Shown here: piece by piece, positions 1-8,406 of the stretch | Numbering within the stretch: the stretch's first letter is position 1 | Layout of the letters: every line of letters starts with the position of its first letter | Assembly (NCBI GenBank): GCA_038326205.1 | Contig: JBBQJV010000013.1 | Coordinates: 1 to 64,000, forward strand | Length of the DNA: 64,000 nucleotides | Direction: 5' to 3' | DNA from: UBA7672 sp038326205 | Lineage (GTDB): Bacteria; Pseudomonadota; Alphaproteobacteria; Caulobacterales; Hyphomonadaceae | Made by a program: the position numbers and the translations under genes | Notes under the pieces: generated by a model | What the model saw: only the letters and a program-made list of their open reading frames with translations | Database searches by the model: none | Told to the model about the DNA's origin: nothing

Positions 1-933
1 GGCGTAAATCGGCGTGCCTGTGGGCGCGGCGAAGTCGGTGCCCTTGTGCAGCTTGGTATAACCGAGGATCGGATGCTTGCGATTTCCGAAGCCGGACGAG
101 AGACGGGCGCCGTTGATCGGCGTCTTCATCAGGAATTTCTTTGCGCTCTGTCCGGACGCGTCGAAGTAATCGACCTTGCCATCGTCGGAAGGCGTGAAGC
201 GGTAGAACGTCTTGGTAAGCGCCGCGCCGTCCATCTCGGCCATCAGCACATTGCCGCTCTTCACCTTATCGCCGCGCTCATCTTCGAACGTCTCGTACAG
301 GATGCCGAAATGGTCGCCGGTCTGAACCTCGCGCTGGAAGTCGATGTCGTATCCGAAGATGTCCGCGAAATCGACGACCTGCTGATCTCTGGCGCCCAGC
401 TGCAGCGCAGTCTGATAGATCGACTGGTCAACGTCGGCGGAGATGTAGTCGATGCCCTGTGAAAGCTTCGCCTTCAGTTCGTGCGGCGTCCAGGTGCCGT
501 CCGCGCCGCGCGAGACAAGCAATTGCGTTTCCGCGGCAGGGCGCAGCGAAACGCCCGTGAGGCGCACAACACCATCAATGCCGGTTTCCAGCCACGCCGT
601 TACGTCGTCACCCGGACGCATGCCGCGCAGGTCGAGCAACTGGCTCGCTGCAAATACCGCACTGTTCGCTTCCGAACGCGGAGCGCCCATGCGATCCAGC
701 ACGGACGACAGCGTCTCGTTGCGCAAAACGGAGACGCGCTTCATTTCGCTTGTGAGGCCCTCCGTCTCGCGCGCACTTGTGAGTGAGGCGACTGCCTCAC
801 GCGCATCCGGCAAATTGTCGTCGAGCGTTTTTGCGTCAACCGAACGGGTGCTCACGCCCGCTGCAACTAACCCCGTCCCGATAAGTACAGCCGCAGCGGC
901 ACCCATCCCCCAATCAAACCAGGTGTTTTTCAT
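1..933 (-). CDS. M23 family murein endopeptidase (3' end outside window)
   Basis: Reading the complement from the ATG at 931-933 gives 311 uninterrupted codons that run off the left edge. The protein starts MKNTWFDWGMGAAAAVLIG, a short charged end and a hydrophobic segment (signal anchor). A long middle region of the kind that precedes the catalytic domain in OapA/MepM-type peptidases follows. The last visible part, about residues 275-311, has G-N-R-K-H-P then H-K-G-T-D, the first zinc-binding motif (HxxxD) of LytM/M23 domains; the second motif (HxH) would lie outside the window. Known role of the family: cutting peptide cross-links of peptidoglycan in the periplasm. GGAGC lies 5 bases upstream of the ATG. 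It is divergent from ydbH across 142 bp, which must hold both promoters. Plus-strand frames over the same bases are shadows. Confidence 0.88.
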   Translation of the reverse strand, partial: MKNTWFDWGMGAAAAVLIGTGLVAAGVSTRSVDAKTLDDNLPDAREAVASLTSARETEGLTSEMKRVSVLRNETLSSVLDRMGAPRSEANSAVFAASQLLDLRGMRPGDDVTAWLETGIDGVVRLTGVSLRPAAETQLLVSRGADGTWTPHELKAKLSQGIDYISADVDQSIYQTALQLGARDQQVVDFADIFGYDIDFQREVQTGDHFGILYETFEDERGDKVKSGNVLMAEMDGAALTKTFYRFTPSDDGKVDYFDASGQSAKKFLMKTPINGARLSSGFGNRKHPILGYTKLHKGTDFAAPTGTPIYA

Positions 934-1075
934 GGGTGCTCCGAAAGTTCCTTGCGGAACGGATTGCATGGTTCGCCGCGCCCCCTCGGAAATAGTGTCG
1001 AAGCAGCGGACCAGAGCGACAAATAAAAACGTTCAGGTGATAATGCACAAGATCGAATGCATATCATGACAGTAC

Positions 1076-4000
1076 ATGACTGAAGAAAAGCTTGATCGCG
1101 TGTCAGTAAAGACGCCCATAGGTCGCATCTTCGGCCTATTTCTCGCCGCATTTGCGATTCTGATCCTGGGAATCTGGTTCCTCAGGCAGACCATTGCGGA
1201 AGCGATGGCACATGGCGTGTGCGCAGAACAAGAGCTTTCGTGCAAGTTTGCAATTTCGAAACTCGACTTTGGCGGTATTACATTAACTACAGTTGATGCT
1301 CGCGCCCCAGGTTCCAATAACGCAGCTGTGACCGCGCACGAGATAGATGTCGGCCTCGTCTGGGACACTCCCTTCTCTCCGCGCGCCTCATCCGTCACCG
1401 GCGACGGCGTCACGATTCGCCTCGACCTGACCGGCAAACGATCCTTGTTCGGCGATCTCGAGAAGGCGATAGCCACTTTCACTAAGCCTTCCGACACCCC
1501 GCCCGGTCCCAACCCTAAGTTGCAACTCGCTGATCTCATGATCATTGGCGATACGCTGTCAGGTCCGGTCATCGCGAAAGGCAGGATCACTGCCGCAGAT
1601 GCAAGCGCATTCGTTGTGGAACTTGCCGCCACGCCGACATCAATGGGCCTTTCCGGCGCCACGATCGACATCACGGCTGCGAACATCAATGCGACGGTCG
1701 CTGGAGAAAACATTTCGGGCCGAGTGAAGCTCGACCTCGCCAGATTCACCGCAGCTGGCGCCGACCTCGCGAATATCAATGTCGATGCATCGATCGAGCA
1801 GTCTGCAGGTAAGCTCAAAGGTGAGGGTGCCGCCAAACTCGGCAATGTTCAGATGAGGGATGTGTCGCTCTCCGATGCACAGGCAACGGCGTCGATCGAA
1901 GCGAGCGCGTTGGGCGGCGGCGCCGAAACACTAAGCGACTGGCTCGCCAATGTTCGCCACCTGAAACTTGATGCCAGCACGGGAGAGGGAGAGTTCGCGG
2001 GCGCCCTATGGAAGCGCGCGAAACTTACCGCTCTGGTCCAGCCGGTTGGAGATACGAATTCGAGCGGAGACATCACCATTGTCGTCGATGACTTTCGCGC
2101 GCCACGTTTCGCAGCCGCGCAGGCCAGCGTCACGGGAAAGGTCGAAATTTCTGCTGGACGGGTAGGCTCGGCCGGCGGCGTCATTGCGGTGAGGTCCGGT
2201 TTGCTTCCCCCGCAACAGAGACTGTCCGTGGCGGATGCGATCGCCGCCCCGTTCGACTCTATCCTGCCGCCTTACGCGGACGTCCTGCGCCGGACAATCG
2301 ATCGCGCGGGTAAGGCTTTTGACGCCACTATTCCGTGGTCCGCTCGCACGGCCGCAAACGGAGTTGCGGTCTCCCTCAACTCTGGCGCTGCGCTGAAGGC
2401 CGGAAGCGGCCTCACGATCACCGCCATTGCTCGCCAGAGTGAATCTGCGGTCGGCACCTACACCTCCAGCGCCGACAACGCATGGATCGCTGCCGGCGTT
2501 GTGACCCTGCAGGGAGGCGGCGGCCCCTCGCTTGTGCTCGATATCGATCATGCCTCTGGCGCCGGCACGAAGATATCGGCGACTGGCGCCGCGCATTTAC
2601 GCACATGGAAGGTCGGCACGGACGTGTTCTCCGCAGATCTCATTGATCTGAATCTTGCCGCAGAAGGCCCGGCGGGCGCAGCGAGTGGCGCCGTTCTCGT
2701 GCAGATTGATGGCGGCATGGCGGGAGGCATGTGGAAAGCGGCGCGCGCCGAGGCGCAGGCCAGCGCAAGGTGGGATGAAGCCAACTTCATGGTCGACGCT
2801 CCGCGCGGCGCGCTGCTGCAATGGAACGAAGCGCGTTTCGGCGGCTCCATTTTTGGCGCCAGCGCGCTGCGCTATACGCCAATGGGTCACGTCGTTGAAC
2901 GCTCCGGCGATGGCTTCGTTGGAAAGGGGCAACTGGCGCCGCTGACTGTTCCGCTGAAGGGCGAGGGCTACTCTGCCGCCGTTCAGCTCGGCGCCATCGG
3001 CGTCGACTGGCGCGCACAGTCCAGCATCCGCGCCAATTTCGACATGGCCTCCGCTAAGCTTGATCTGACGCTGGACGCACGCAAAATTCCGATCCGCGTG
3101 GGCGAGGTCAAAGGCGAGATCGCGCTGTCGAGCGGCTGGAAAATCCTCGGCGCGTTTAAGGATGCAGGCGCCGAAACAGCCGAAGGTCACATCGCCGACC
3201 TGAAGGGTGCATTCGATCTCGCGGGCTCGGGCGCGTCGCTCTCGGGTTCGCTCTCTGGTCTTTCCATGCGGATGTTTGATCCGTTGAAGGAAGCGGGGCG
3301 CCGCTTTGAGGATGTGAATTTCCGTGGCGATGGGCGCCTAAAGGACAGTCTCGTCGACTTCACGGGCACCTTCACGATGGCCAAGTCCGGCATGCAGGTG
3401 GCGCACGTCACTGGCCAGCACAATCTCGACAACAATGAAGGTGGCCTCAGTTTCGATCCGACACCGCTGATCTTCAAGCCTCGGCAGTTTCAGCCAAGTG
3501 ACCTCTCGCCTTTCCTTGTTGGTCCCGCCAACGTGACGGGCAGGCTGGACGTCGCCGGCAACGCCATGTGGGCGTCAGATGGCTTCAAGGCTTCTGGCGT
3601 GCTTGATCTGAAGAAACTAGGATTCGCGCTGGCGTCGGCGGGCGTGTTCGAAGGCGTGTCAGGTCGCATAGAAGTCGCCGACCTGCTCAACATGAAGTCC
3701 GCGCCGGGGCAGATGATCACGCTCGACAAGGTAACGCTCGGCTTGCCGATCGAAAAAGGCGAGATCGGCTTCCGACTGATCGGCTACGACGCTATCCGCC
3801 TTGAGTCAGCGCAGTGGCCCTTCGGCGGCGGCTTCATCCGCGTCGATCCCCAGGACTTCAAATTCTCCAGCGAAGCGGAGAACCGCATCGTCGCCCGTGC
3901 CGTAAACTGGGACCTCGCCAAGCTTGCTGACCAGTTCAAGCTGCCCGACATGAAGCTGCAGGGGGTCGTCGCTGGCGAGTTCCCCGTAATGTTCACAACC

Positions 4001-4351
4001 GGTTCAGCCGTGATCGACCATGCTACCCTCAAGTCGGTGAATCCTGGCGTTATTCAATATTCAGGCTCCACCGGAGATGCGGCGGCTCAGGCCGACGAAA
4101 ACTCGAAAATGCTGTTCGACGCGCTGAGGGATTTTCACTACGAGGTGTTGCAGGTGGGACTGGACGGAAACCTCACGGGCAAGATGTTGCTGTCGCTAAG
4201 CATACTGGGCCGCAACCCAGATGTCCTGTCAGGACAGCCTTTCCAGTTGAACATCGGCGTCGACAGCGCGTTGGTCCCTCTGTTGACCTCGACAATGCAG
4301 CGCCCTGACGTCCGTACGGCTATTGAGCAGGTGCGGGGGCAAGAGAAATGA
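1076..4351 (+). CDS. ydbH: YdbH family AsmA-like intermembrane transport protein
   Basis: 1091 residues. One N-terminal membrane helix (about residues 18-37), then a very long periplasmic region of repeated beta-rich segments full of D-x-x-L/G-x-L patterns, typical of AsmA-like repeat proteins, and a C-terminal region matching the YdbH family (once misnamed dicarboxylate transport domain). Identification rests on these features and on the next two genes, which match YnbE and YdbL; the three-gene order is the same as in enterobacteria. Known family role: a bridge across the periplasm that with the lipoprotein YnbE carries phospholipid towards the outer membrane. No good Shine-Dalgarno is seen before the ATG at 1076, and two nearby upstream ATGs are out of frame, so the start is less certain than the identity. 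Confidence 0.85.
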   Translation: MTEEKLDRVSVKTPIGRIFGLFLAAFAILILGIWFLRQTIAEAMAHGVCAEQELSCKFAISKLDFGGITLTTVDARAPGSNNAAVTAHEIDVGLVWDTPFSPRASSVTGDGVTIRLDLTGKRSLFGDLEKAIATFTKPSDTPPGPNPKLQLADLMIIGDTLSGPVIAKGRITAADASAFVVELAATPTSMGLSGATIDITAANINATVAGENISGRVKLDLARFTAAGADLANINVDASIEQSAGKLKGEGAAKLGNVQMRDVSLSDAQATASIEASALGGGAETLSDWLANVRHLKLDASTGEGEFAGALWKRAKLTALVQPVGDTNSSGDITIVVDDFRAPRFAAAQASVTGKVEISAGRVGSAGGVIAVRSGLLPPQQRLSVADAIAAPFDSILPPYADVLRRTIDRAGKAFDATIPWSARTAANGVAVSLNSGAALKAGSGLTITAIARQSESAVGTYTSSADNAWIAAGVVTLQGGGGPSLVLDIDHASGAGTKISATGAAHLRTWKVGTDVFSADLIDLNLAAEGPAGAASGAVLVQIDGGMAGGMWKAARAEAQASARWDEANFMVDAPRGALLQWNEARFGGSIFGASALRYTPMGHVVERSGDGFVGKGQLAPLTVPLKGEGYSAAVQLGAIGVDWRAQSSIRANFDMASAKLDLTLDARKIPIRVGEVKGEIALSSGWKILGAFKDAGAETAEGHIADLKGAFDLAGSGASLSGSLSGLSMRMFDPLKEAGRRFEDVNFRGDGRLKDSLVDFTGTFTMAKSGMQVAHVTGQHNLDNNEGGLSFDPTPLIFKPRQFQPSDLSPFLVGPANVTGRLDVAGNAMWASDGFKASGVLDLKKLGFALASAGVFEGVSGRIEVADLLNMKSAPGQMITLDKVTLGLPIEKGEIGFRLIGYDAIRLESAQWPFGGGFIRVDPQDFKFSSEAENRIVARAVNWDLAKLADQFKLPDMKLQGVVAGEFPVMFTTGSAVIDHATLKSVNPGVIQYSGSTGDAAAQADENSKMLFDALRDFHYEVLQVGLDGNLTGKMLLSLSILGRNPDVLSGQPFQLNIGVDSALVPLLTSTMQRPDVRTAIEQVRGQEK

Positions 4352-4431
4352 CGGTGAGATTGACGCCGCCCCGTGAAGAGGCAAGGCTCGCAACAACGGT
4401 CGAGAGCCCGGCCGCAGGTAAGGAGCAGGCA

Positions 4432-4659
4432 ATGCCTGGAAGATTATCCCGATCCGCCCCGATCGCCCAGCTGATGGCGGGCAGCATGGCGCTAGCCGTC
4501 GTTGCTGGCGGTGCTGCGGCGTGCACACCAACCATCCGCATTGAGGCATCGGACAAGCCGATCACGATCAACCTCAATGTGAAGATCGACCAGGAGATCC
4601 GCTATCGCCTCGATAAGGATCTCGAGGACGCGATCGCCACCAATCCCAATCTATTCTGA
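4432..4659 (+). CDS. ynbE: YnbE-like outer membrane lipoprotein
   Basis: The frame opens at 4348 (4-base overlap with the ydbH stop), but the ATG at 4432 has AAGGAG 6 bases upstream and gives a normal lipoprotein: basic start, hydrophobic stretch, lipobox V-A-G-G-A-A-A-C with Cys at residue 27. The mature part (T-P-T-I-R-I-E-A, then KPITINLNVKIDQEIRYRL) is the hallmark sequence of the YnbE family. 75 residues from this start, close to the family's 60-70. It is known as the outer-membrane partner of YdbH, stacking on its C-terminal end. If translation starts at 4348 the signal peptide would be buried behind 28 residues, which argues against that start. Confidence 0.85.
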   Translation: MPGRLSRSAPIAQLMAGSMALAVVAGGAAACTPTIRIEASDKPITINLNVKIDQEIRYRLDKDLEDAIATNPNLF

Positions 4660-4679
4660 GGCAGAAAAAGGAGCCTCTC

Positions 4680-5036
4680 ATGAGCATGTTCAAGAAAATT
4701 GCAGTCTGGTTCGCCGCCATGTTCGCGGCCACGACGCTGATGACAGCTTACGCGGCTGACCCGCTTATCGAGCAGGCGAAAGCGCAAGGCATCGTCGGCG
4801 AACAGTACGATGGCTATCTCGGCATCGCCAAAGCCGGCAGCGCGTCAGCTGACGTTAAGCGTAAGGTTGACGAAACCAATTCGGGTCGCCTCGCCGAGTA
4901 CACCCGCATCTCCCAGAAGACGGGCGATCCGGTGTCGACAGTCGCCGCCGCTATGGCCCTGAAGCTGTTCGCCAACGCGAAGCCCGGCGAAGTGCTCAAG
5001 GCGGGGCCGACCGACCCCTGGAAGCAGCAGCCCTGA
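4680..5036 (+). CDS. ydbL: YdbL family periplasmic protein (DUF1318)
   Basis: 118 residues. Cleavable signal peptide ending A-Y-A-A near residue 25, then one small domain with the YdbL pattern: D-P-L-I-E-Q-A-K-A-Q-G-I-V-G-E, G-Y-L-G, and a C-terminal W-K-Q near residue 115. AAGGAG lies 7 bases before the ATG. It follows ynbE by 20 bases and ends the operon, with a terminator 37 bases downstream. In enterobacteria YdbL is proposed to regulate or help the YdbH-YnbE bridge; no enzyme activity is known. Confidence 0.85.
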   Translation: MSMFKKIAVWFAAMFAATTLMTAYAADPLIEQAKAQGIVGEQYDGYLGIAKAGSASADVKRKVDETNSGRLAEYTRISQKTGDPVSTVAAAMALKLFANAKPGEVLKAGPTDPWKQQP

Positions 5037-5073
5037 TCCAGGCTTTTCCCGATTCAAGCCGTTAATGAATCGT

Positions 5074-5115
5074 AAACGCCCGGCGGCTCAGGTGGCTGCC
5101 GGGCGTTTCTTTTGA
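5074..5115 (+). terminator. Rho-independent terminator of the ydbH-ynbE-ydbL operon
   Basis: Arms AAACGCCCGGC and GCCGGGCGTTT close a short loop and are followed by CTTTTG. It is the only strong hairpin between ydbL and chpT. Two GANTC sites (5051, 5067) lie just before it. Confidence 0.85.
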
Positions 5116-5295
5116 TGCCCTCATGTCGCGCAAGACATCGACCACCGGTCAGCAACGAGACGTGACGTCATGAACAGGACTCGGATGGGCCATAAAATCC
5201 GGCTTGGGTCGCGGAGTCCAAATCAGCTAGCTTCTGATTCGAAATCGGGACCGTCCTCTTCAACTTCAAGCGAGAGGACAGGAGAGGCTGCTGCT

Positions 5296-5946
5296 ATGAT
5301 GGAATCGTCCAGGTTGGCGTCCTATGTGGCCTCGCGCCTTTGTCACGACATGGCCTCTCCCCTCACGTCGATGCTGCAAAGCATGGAGCTGATGTTCGAC
5401 GACAGCCTCGGCCCGGCCATGAAGGTCGAAGGCGAAAAGGCCATGCGCTCGGGCCTTGCTTCGCTCGAAGCAAAGATCCGCTACTCGCGCTTTGCGCACG
5501 GCAGCCAGATCCTCACGATCAACGACAATTTCTGCAATGTCGGCGAGGCCAAGGATCTCGTGGTCAAGCTTTTCGCCACCAACTCGCGGACCGAACTCGA
5601 CTGGAAAGTTGAAACGCAACGCATCACCTATCGTCAGGTTCGCCTGCTGATGAACATGACGCTGATCATGATCGATCCGGCGGCCCGCGGCGTCTGCAGC
5701 GTCTCCGCAAAGGAGCAGGGCGACAAGCTGGTCCTGGACGTTGAGGCGCGGGGCCAGTTCTCCAACTTCAAGTCGGAAGTGCTCGACGCCCTCGCTGGCA
5801 GGGAGCCGGGGGGTGGTTGGGGTGGTGGCGCGATCCAGCCCTATTTTACCCGCGTGCTGGCTGAGGAAGCCGGTTTCAACCTCGAGCCGCGGCTTGTCCC
5901 GCAGGCCGCTGGACTAGTTGCCATTGGCAAGCTTGCAGCGGCCTAG
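5296..5946 (+). CDS. chpT: ChpT-type histidine phosphotransferase
   Basis: From the ATG at 5296 (GGAGAGG 8 bases upstream) the protein has 216 residues, close to the roughly 225 of Caulobacter ChpT; the frame stays open to an ATG at 5170 but that 42-residue extension is low-complexity and has no good ribosome binding site. Residues 7-20 contain L-A-S-x-V-A-S-R-L-C-H-D-M, with His17 as the expected phospho-acceptor in the dimerising helix, followed by a degenerate ATPase-like fold with no ATP-binding motifs. In Caulobacterales ChpT passes phosphate from CckA to CtrA and CpdR and so controls the cell cycle. The gene lies directly upstream of a decayed che operon, so it may have been part of it. 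Alternative: a chemotaxis-associated paralogue of ChpT, with the cell-cycle copy elsewhere. Confidence 0.8.
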   Translation: MMESSRLASYVASRLCHDMASPLTSMLQSMELMFDDSLGPAMKVEGEKAMRSGLASLEAKIRYSRFAHGSQILTINDNFCNVGEAKDLVVKLFATNSRTELDWKVETQRITYRQVRLLMNMTLIMIDPAARGVCSVSAKEQGDKLVLDVEARGQFSNFKSEVLDALAGREPGGGWGGGAIQPYFTRVLAEEAGFNLEPRLVPQAAGLVAIGKLAAA

Positions 5947-5966
5947 GCGGTTCCGGCCGCGCAAAA

Positions 5967-6301
5967 ATCGCCGGTGTTCTTAATCTTCGCGGACGCTTTG
6001 TCACGGCAATCGTTGGTTTATTCGGTCTCAGCCAACCGCAGGCGCAAAAACATCTCCAATACAAAGCCTTGCGATCTGTGTGACGCATGGACGCTACAGT
6101 TTCGGGTTGATGATCGATATGGTTGGCGACTTCGCCGGCCTCAAAGATTCTGGACTGAAGCAAAATCCCGTTAACCTTGACGCGACATGCTTGTCTTTAT
6201 CGCGCGGAGTCTACCGCCTGGGCGATCGCCTTCCGGTCATCACGGACATTGACCGGATGCTGGCGTGCGCGGGCGGTGCGGAGACTGCCGCTGCGGCCTA
6301 A
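5967..6301 (+). pseudogene. cheW: cheW remnant (5' part lost, frameshifted)
   Basis: Starting 20 bases after the chpT stop, the frame at 5967 reads I-A-G-V-L-N-L-R-G-R-F-V-T-A-I, the conserved middle of CheW (normally G-V-x-N-L-R-G-x-V-x-x-x-I-D), and runs to a TGA near 6081. About 10 codons before that stop the CheW-like reading moves to another frame (A-I-C-V-T-H-G-R-Y-S-F-G-L-M-I-D-M-V-G-D), which continues through N-P-V-N-L-D and G-V-Y-R-L-G-D-R-L to the TAA at 6301, the normal CheW C-terminus. About the first 40 residues of CheW are missing and the usual D-x-R-x-R after the I is lost. CheW couples receptors to CheA, so this copy cannot work. Confidence 0.72.
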
Positions 6302-6316
6302 GCTGGGAGGGTTGGC

Positions 6317-6682
6317 ATGAAACGTTGTCTGATCGTCGACGATAGCCGTGTCGTTCGCAAAGTCGCGCGCCGCATCGTCGAAGACCTCCGCTTCGAAGCT
6401 GATGAGGCTGCCGACGGCGCACAGGCCCTCGAATCCTGCCGCAAGGCCATGCCGGATTGCATCCTGCTCGACTGGAACATGCCGGTGATGAACGGCATCG
6501 ACTTCCTGCGCGCTCTGCGCCGCGAGCCGGGCGGGGATCGGCCCACGGTCGTTTTCTGCACCACCGAAAACGACATGAGCCACATAGCCGAGGCCATGCG
6601 TTCAGGCGCCAACGAATACATCATGAAGCCGTTCGACTCCGAGATCGTCGAATCCAAGTTCGCCGAAGTCGGCCTCTGCTGA
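6317..6682 (+). CDS. cheY: CheY-like single-domain response regulator
   Basis: 121 residues, one receiver domain and no output domain. Acidic pair D8-D9, phospho-acceptor D52 in L-L-D-W-N-M-P-V-M-N-G, T82/T83 and K104 in K-P-F are all present, so it should accept phosphate. GGGAGG lies 7 bases upstream of the ATG at 6317. It lies between the remains of cheW and cheB, where cheY sits in alphaproteobacterial che operons. With no CheA in the window its donor is unknown; ChpT next door is a possible one (inference). Confidence 0.9.
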   Translation: MKRCLIVDDSRVVRKVARRIVEDLRFEADEAADGAQALESCRKAMPDCILLDWNMPVMNGIDFLRALRREPGGDRPTVVFCTTENDMSHIAEAMRSGANEYIMKPFDSEIVESKFAEVGLC

Positions 6683-6691
6683 TCGGAAACT

Positions 6692-6922
6692 GTGACACTC
6701 GCCGCGTGCCAATCTGAAACCGATCGTCGCGTCCGCGTCATGCTGGTGGATGACAGCGCGATCGTGTGTGGTTTCACGCGCCGCTGGATTGAGGGAGAGC
6801 CCAGCGTCGAGCTGGTGAATGCCCGATCCGACGGCGCCCAGCCCGGTCTCAGCGATGCAATAAAACCTCTCCGCGATCTAGGTTCGGCGGCGTTGCGAAT
6901 GATGAACGGAGAAGCTGCGTGA
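6692..6922 (+). pseudogene. cheB: cheB remnant with large internal in-frame deletion
   Basis: The 76-codon frame joins both ends of CheB. Codons 14-50 (R-V-M-L-V-D-D-S-A-I-V, R-R-W-I-E-G-E-P) are the start of the CheB receiver domain. Codons 51-76 (P-G-L-S-D-A-I-K-P-L-R-D-L-G) match the extreme C-terminus of CheB, normally A-G-L-x-x-A-V-x-P-L. About 270 residues are missing, including the phospho-acceptor Asp and the whole methylesterase domain with its Ser-His-Asp triad. The junction is near 6838-6845. The stop overlaps the cheR GTG start in the 4-base GTGA arrangement, so the reading frame stayed open through the deletion. Confidence 0.78.
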
Positions 6923-7746
6923 ACAGCCAGGATTTCGACTTCATCACCCAGTTGCTGAAGAAGCGCGCGGGCATCGTCCTCACTACTGACAAGATGTACT
7001 TGCTAGAAAGCCGGCTCGCGCCGCTCGCCCGCAAGGAAGGTCTGCCGTCGATCGACGATCTCATCCAGGTCGTGCGCTCACGCCGCGACGAGCGCCTCAT
7101 CATGCAGGTCGTCGACGTGATGACTACGAACGAGACGTTCTTCTATCGCGACAAGACGCCGTTCGCGCACATGAAGGAAGCCGTTCTCCCCATCCTCGGT
7201 CAGGCCCGCCGCGGCGGGCGCATTCGTATCTGGTGCGCCGCCTGCTCGACAGGGCAGGAGCCATACTCCATCGCCATGATGCTCGACCAGATGCCGGAGC
7301 TCACTGGCGGCGTGCCCGTCGAGATCATCGCCACCGACATCTCCGACCGCTGCCTCGATCGCGCCCGTCAGGGTTTGTTCACGCAGTTCGAAGTCCAGCG
7401 CGGCCTCCCGATCCAGACGTTGATGCAATACTTCACCCAGCAGGACGATCACTGGCGCATCTCCGAACGCATGCGCAGCCAGGTCAGTTTCCGCAAACTC
7501 AACTTGATGGATCCCAGCTACGCGCTCGGCAAGTTCGACGTCATTTTCTGCCGCAACGTGCTGATCTATTTCGACGCCCCAACAAAGGCCGACGTGTTCG
7601 AGCGCCTGTCGAATTCGATGAACCCTGGCGGGTTCCTGCTGCTCGGCGCCGCCGAGTCGGTGATCGGCATCACGCAAGTATTCGAGAGCGCGCAAGACCG
7701 CCGCGGTCTCTACAAACTCGTCAACCGCGCCGCCAAGGTCGCGTAA
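6919..7746 (+). CDS. cheR: CheR chemoreceptor glutamate methyltransferase
   Basis: 275 residues, GTG start overlapping the cheB remnant stop. N-terminal helical domain, M-T-T-N-E-T-F-F-Y-R (68-77), SAM-binding I-W-C-A-A-C-S-T-G-Q-E-P-Y-S (104-117), A-T-D-I-S (139-143) and F-C-R-N-V-L-I-Y-F: all the CheR signatures are intact. Known role: methylates glutamates of chemoreceptors from S-adenosylmethionine. CheB, which removes these methyl groups, is destroyed immediately upstream, so if expressed here CheR would be unopposed unless another CheB exists elsewhere. Confidence 0.92.
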   Translation: MNSQDFDFITQLLKKRAGIVLTTDKMYLLESRLAPLARKEGLPSIDDLIQVVRSRRDERLIMQVVDVMTTNETFFYRDKTPFAHMKEAVLPILGQARRGGRIRIWCAACSTGQEPYSIAMMLDQMPELTGGVPVEIIATDISDRCLDRARQGLFTQFEVQRGLPIQTLMQYFTQQDDHWRISERMRSQVSFRKLNLMDPSYALGKFDVIFCRNVLIYFDAPTKADVFERLSNSMNPGGFLLLGAAESVIGITQVFESAQDRRGLYKLVNRAAKVA

Positions 7747-7803
7747 GTCTCGCTTCAGCGTCGGATTGACCCCTCCGCTATCCTTCGCCAGCATGTCCGC
7801 ACG

Positions 7804-8295
7804 TTGGAGAAAAACTACTTCTTCGTTCTCGGCGACCGCGCCGAAGACGCTGGCGACTTTGCCGCCGCCAGAGATGCTTTCGAGCGGGGCGTCGCGGGCG
7901 GTGAATACGGATGCCTCAATCGTCTGGCGATGTTGTTCGACGTCGGCCTTGGTGTTCCCGTCGATAAGACAATGGCGATGCGACTCTGCCGCAGGACATG
8001 GCGCAAAGAACAGGTAGGCGACTGGGCGACTGCGGCGGCGAACATCGCAATCCTTTACCGGGAATGGGGAAGGGATCGAGAGCTGTTCCAGTGGTTCCCG
8101 CGCGCAGCGGTGACCGGCTAGGGCGACAACTTTGCGGCCATGGCTAATTGCTATCGCGCTGGCGTCGGCGTCACGAAATCTTCCGTGAATGCAATCCGCT
8201 GCCTTCGACAAGCTCTTCGTACCCCATACATCCACCCACACGAGGTCGATGAAGCGCATGCCATGCTCAAGGAGTTCCGTCCTCGCGCTATCTAG
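7804..8295 (+). pseudogene. Sel1-repeat protein interrupted by TAG at 8119
   Basis: Frame 7804-8118 (TTG start) encodes tetratricopeptide/Sel1-type helices (A-G-D-F-A-A-A-R-D-A-F-E-R-G; G-L-G-V-P-V-D-K-T-M-A-M-R-L-C). A single TAG at 8119-8121 follows A-V-T-G. The same frame then continues D-N-F-A-A-M-A-N-C-Y-R-A-G-V-G-V, the next Sel1 unit, with a normal stop at 8293-8295. So one base change breaks a gene of about 163 codons. The start is weak (no clear Shine-Dalgarno). Sel1 proteins are protein-interaction scaffolds; the role of this one is unknown. Confidence 0.7.
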
Positions 8296-8406
8296 ACCGC
8301 CACCTTACCGTCCGGCATGTGACAACGCGCGACAGCGCGCTGTCATGTATCTGACGTGTTAGCGTAGGATCGTCCGCTTCCGACGCGCGGACCTGCGGAG
8401 CCTTCC

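Noticed and set aside
46..1069. Plus-strand ORFs over the left end
   Set aside because: The complement encodes a clear M23 peptidase through the window edge; the plus frames are its shadows.
5062..5076. CtrA box upstream of chpT (TTAA-N7-TAAA)
   Set aside because: It runs into the ydbL terminator, the second half-site has a mismatch, and it is over 200 bases from the chosen chpT start.
7078..8259. 393-codon minus-strand ORF
   Set aside because: Antisense to cheR and the Sel1 remnant, both with recognisable families; composition is that of a shadow frame.
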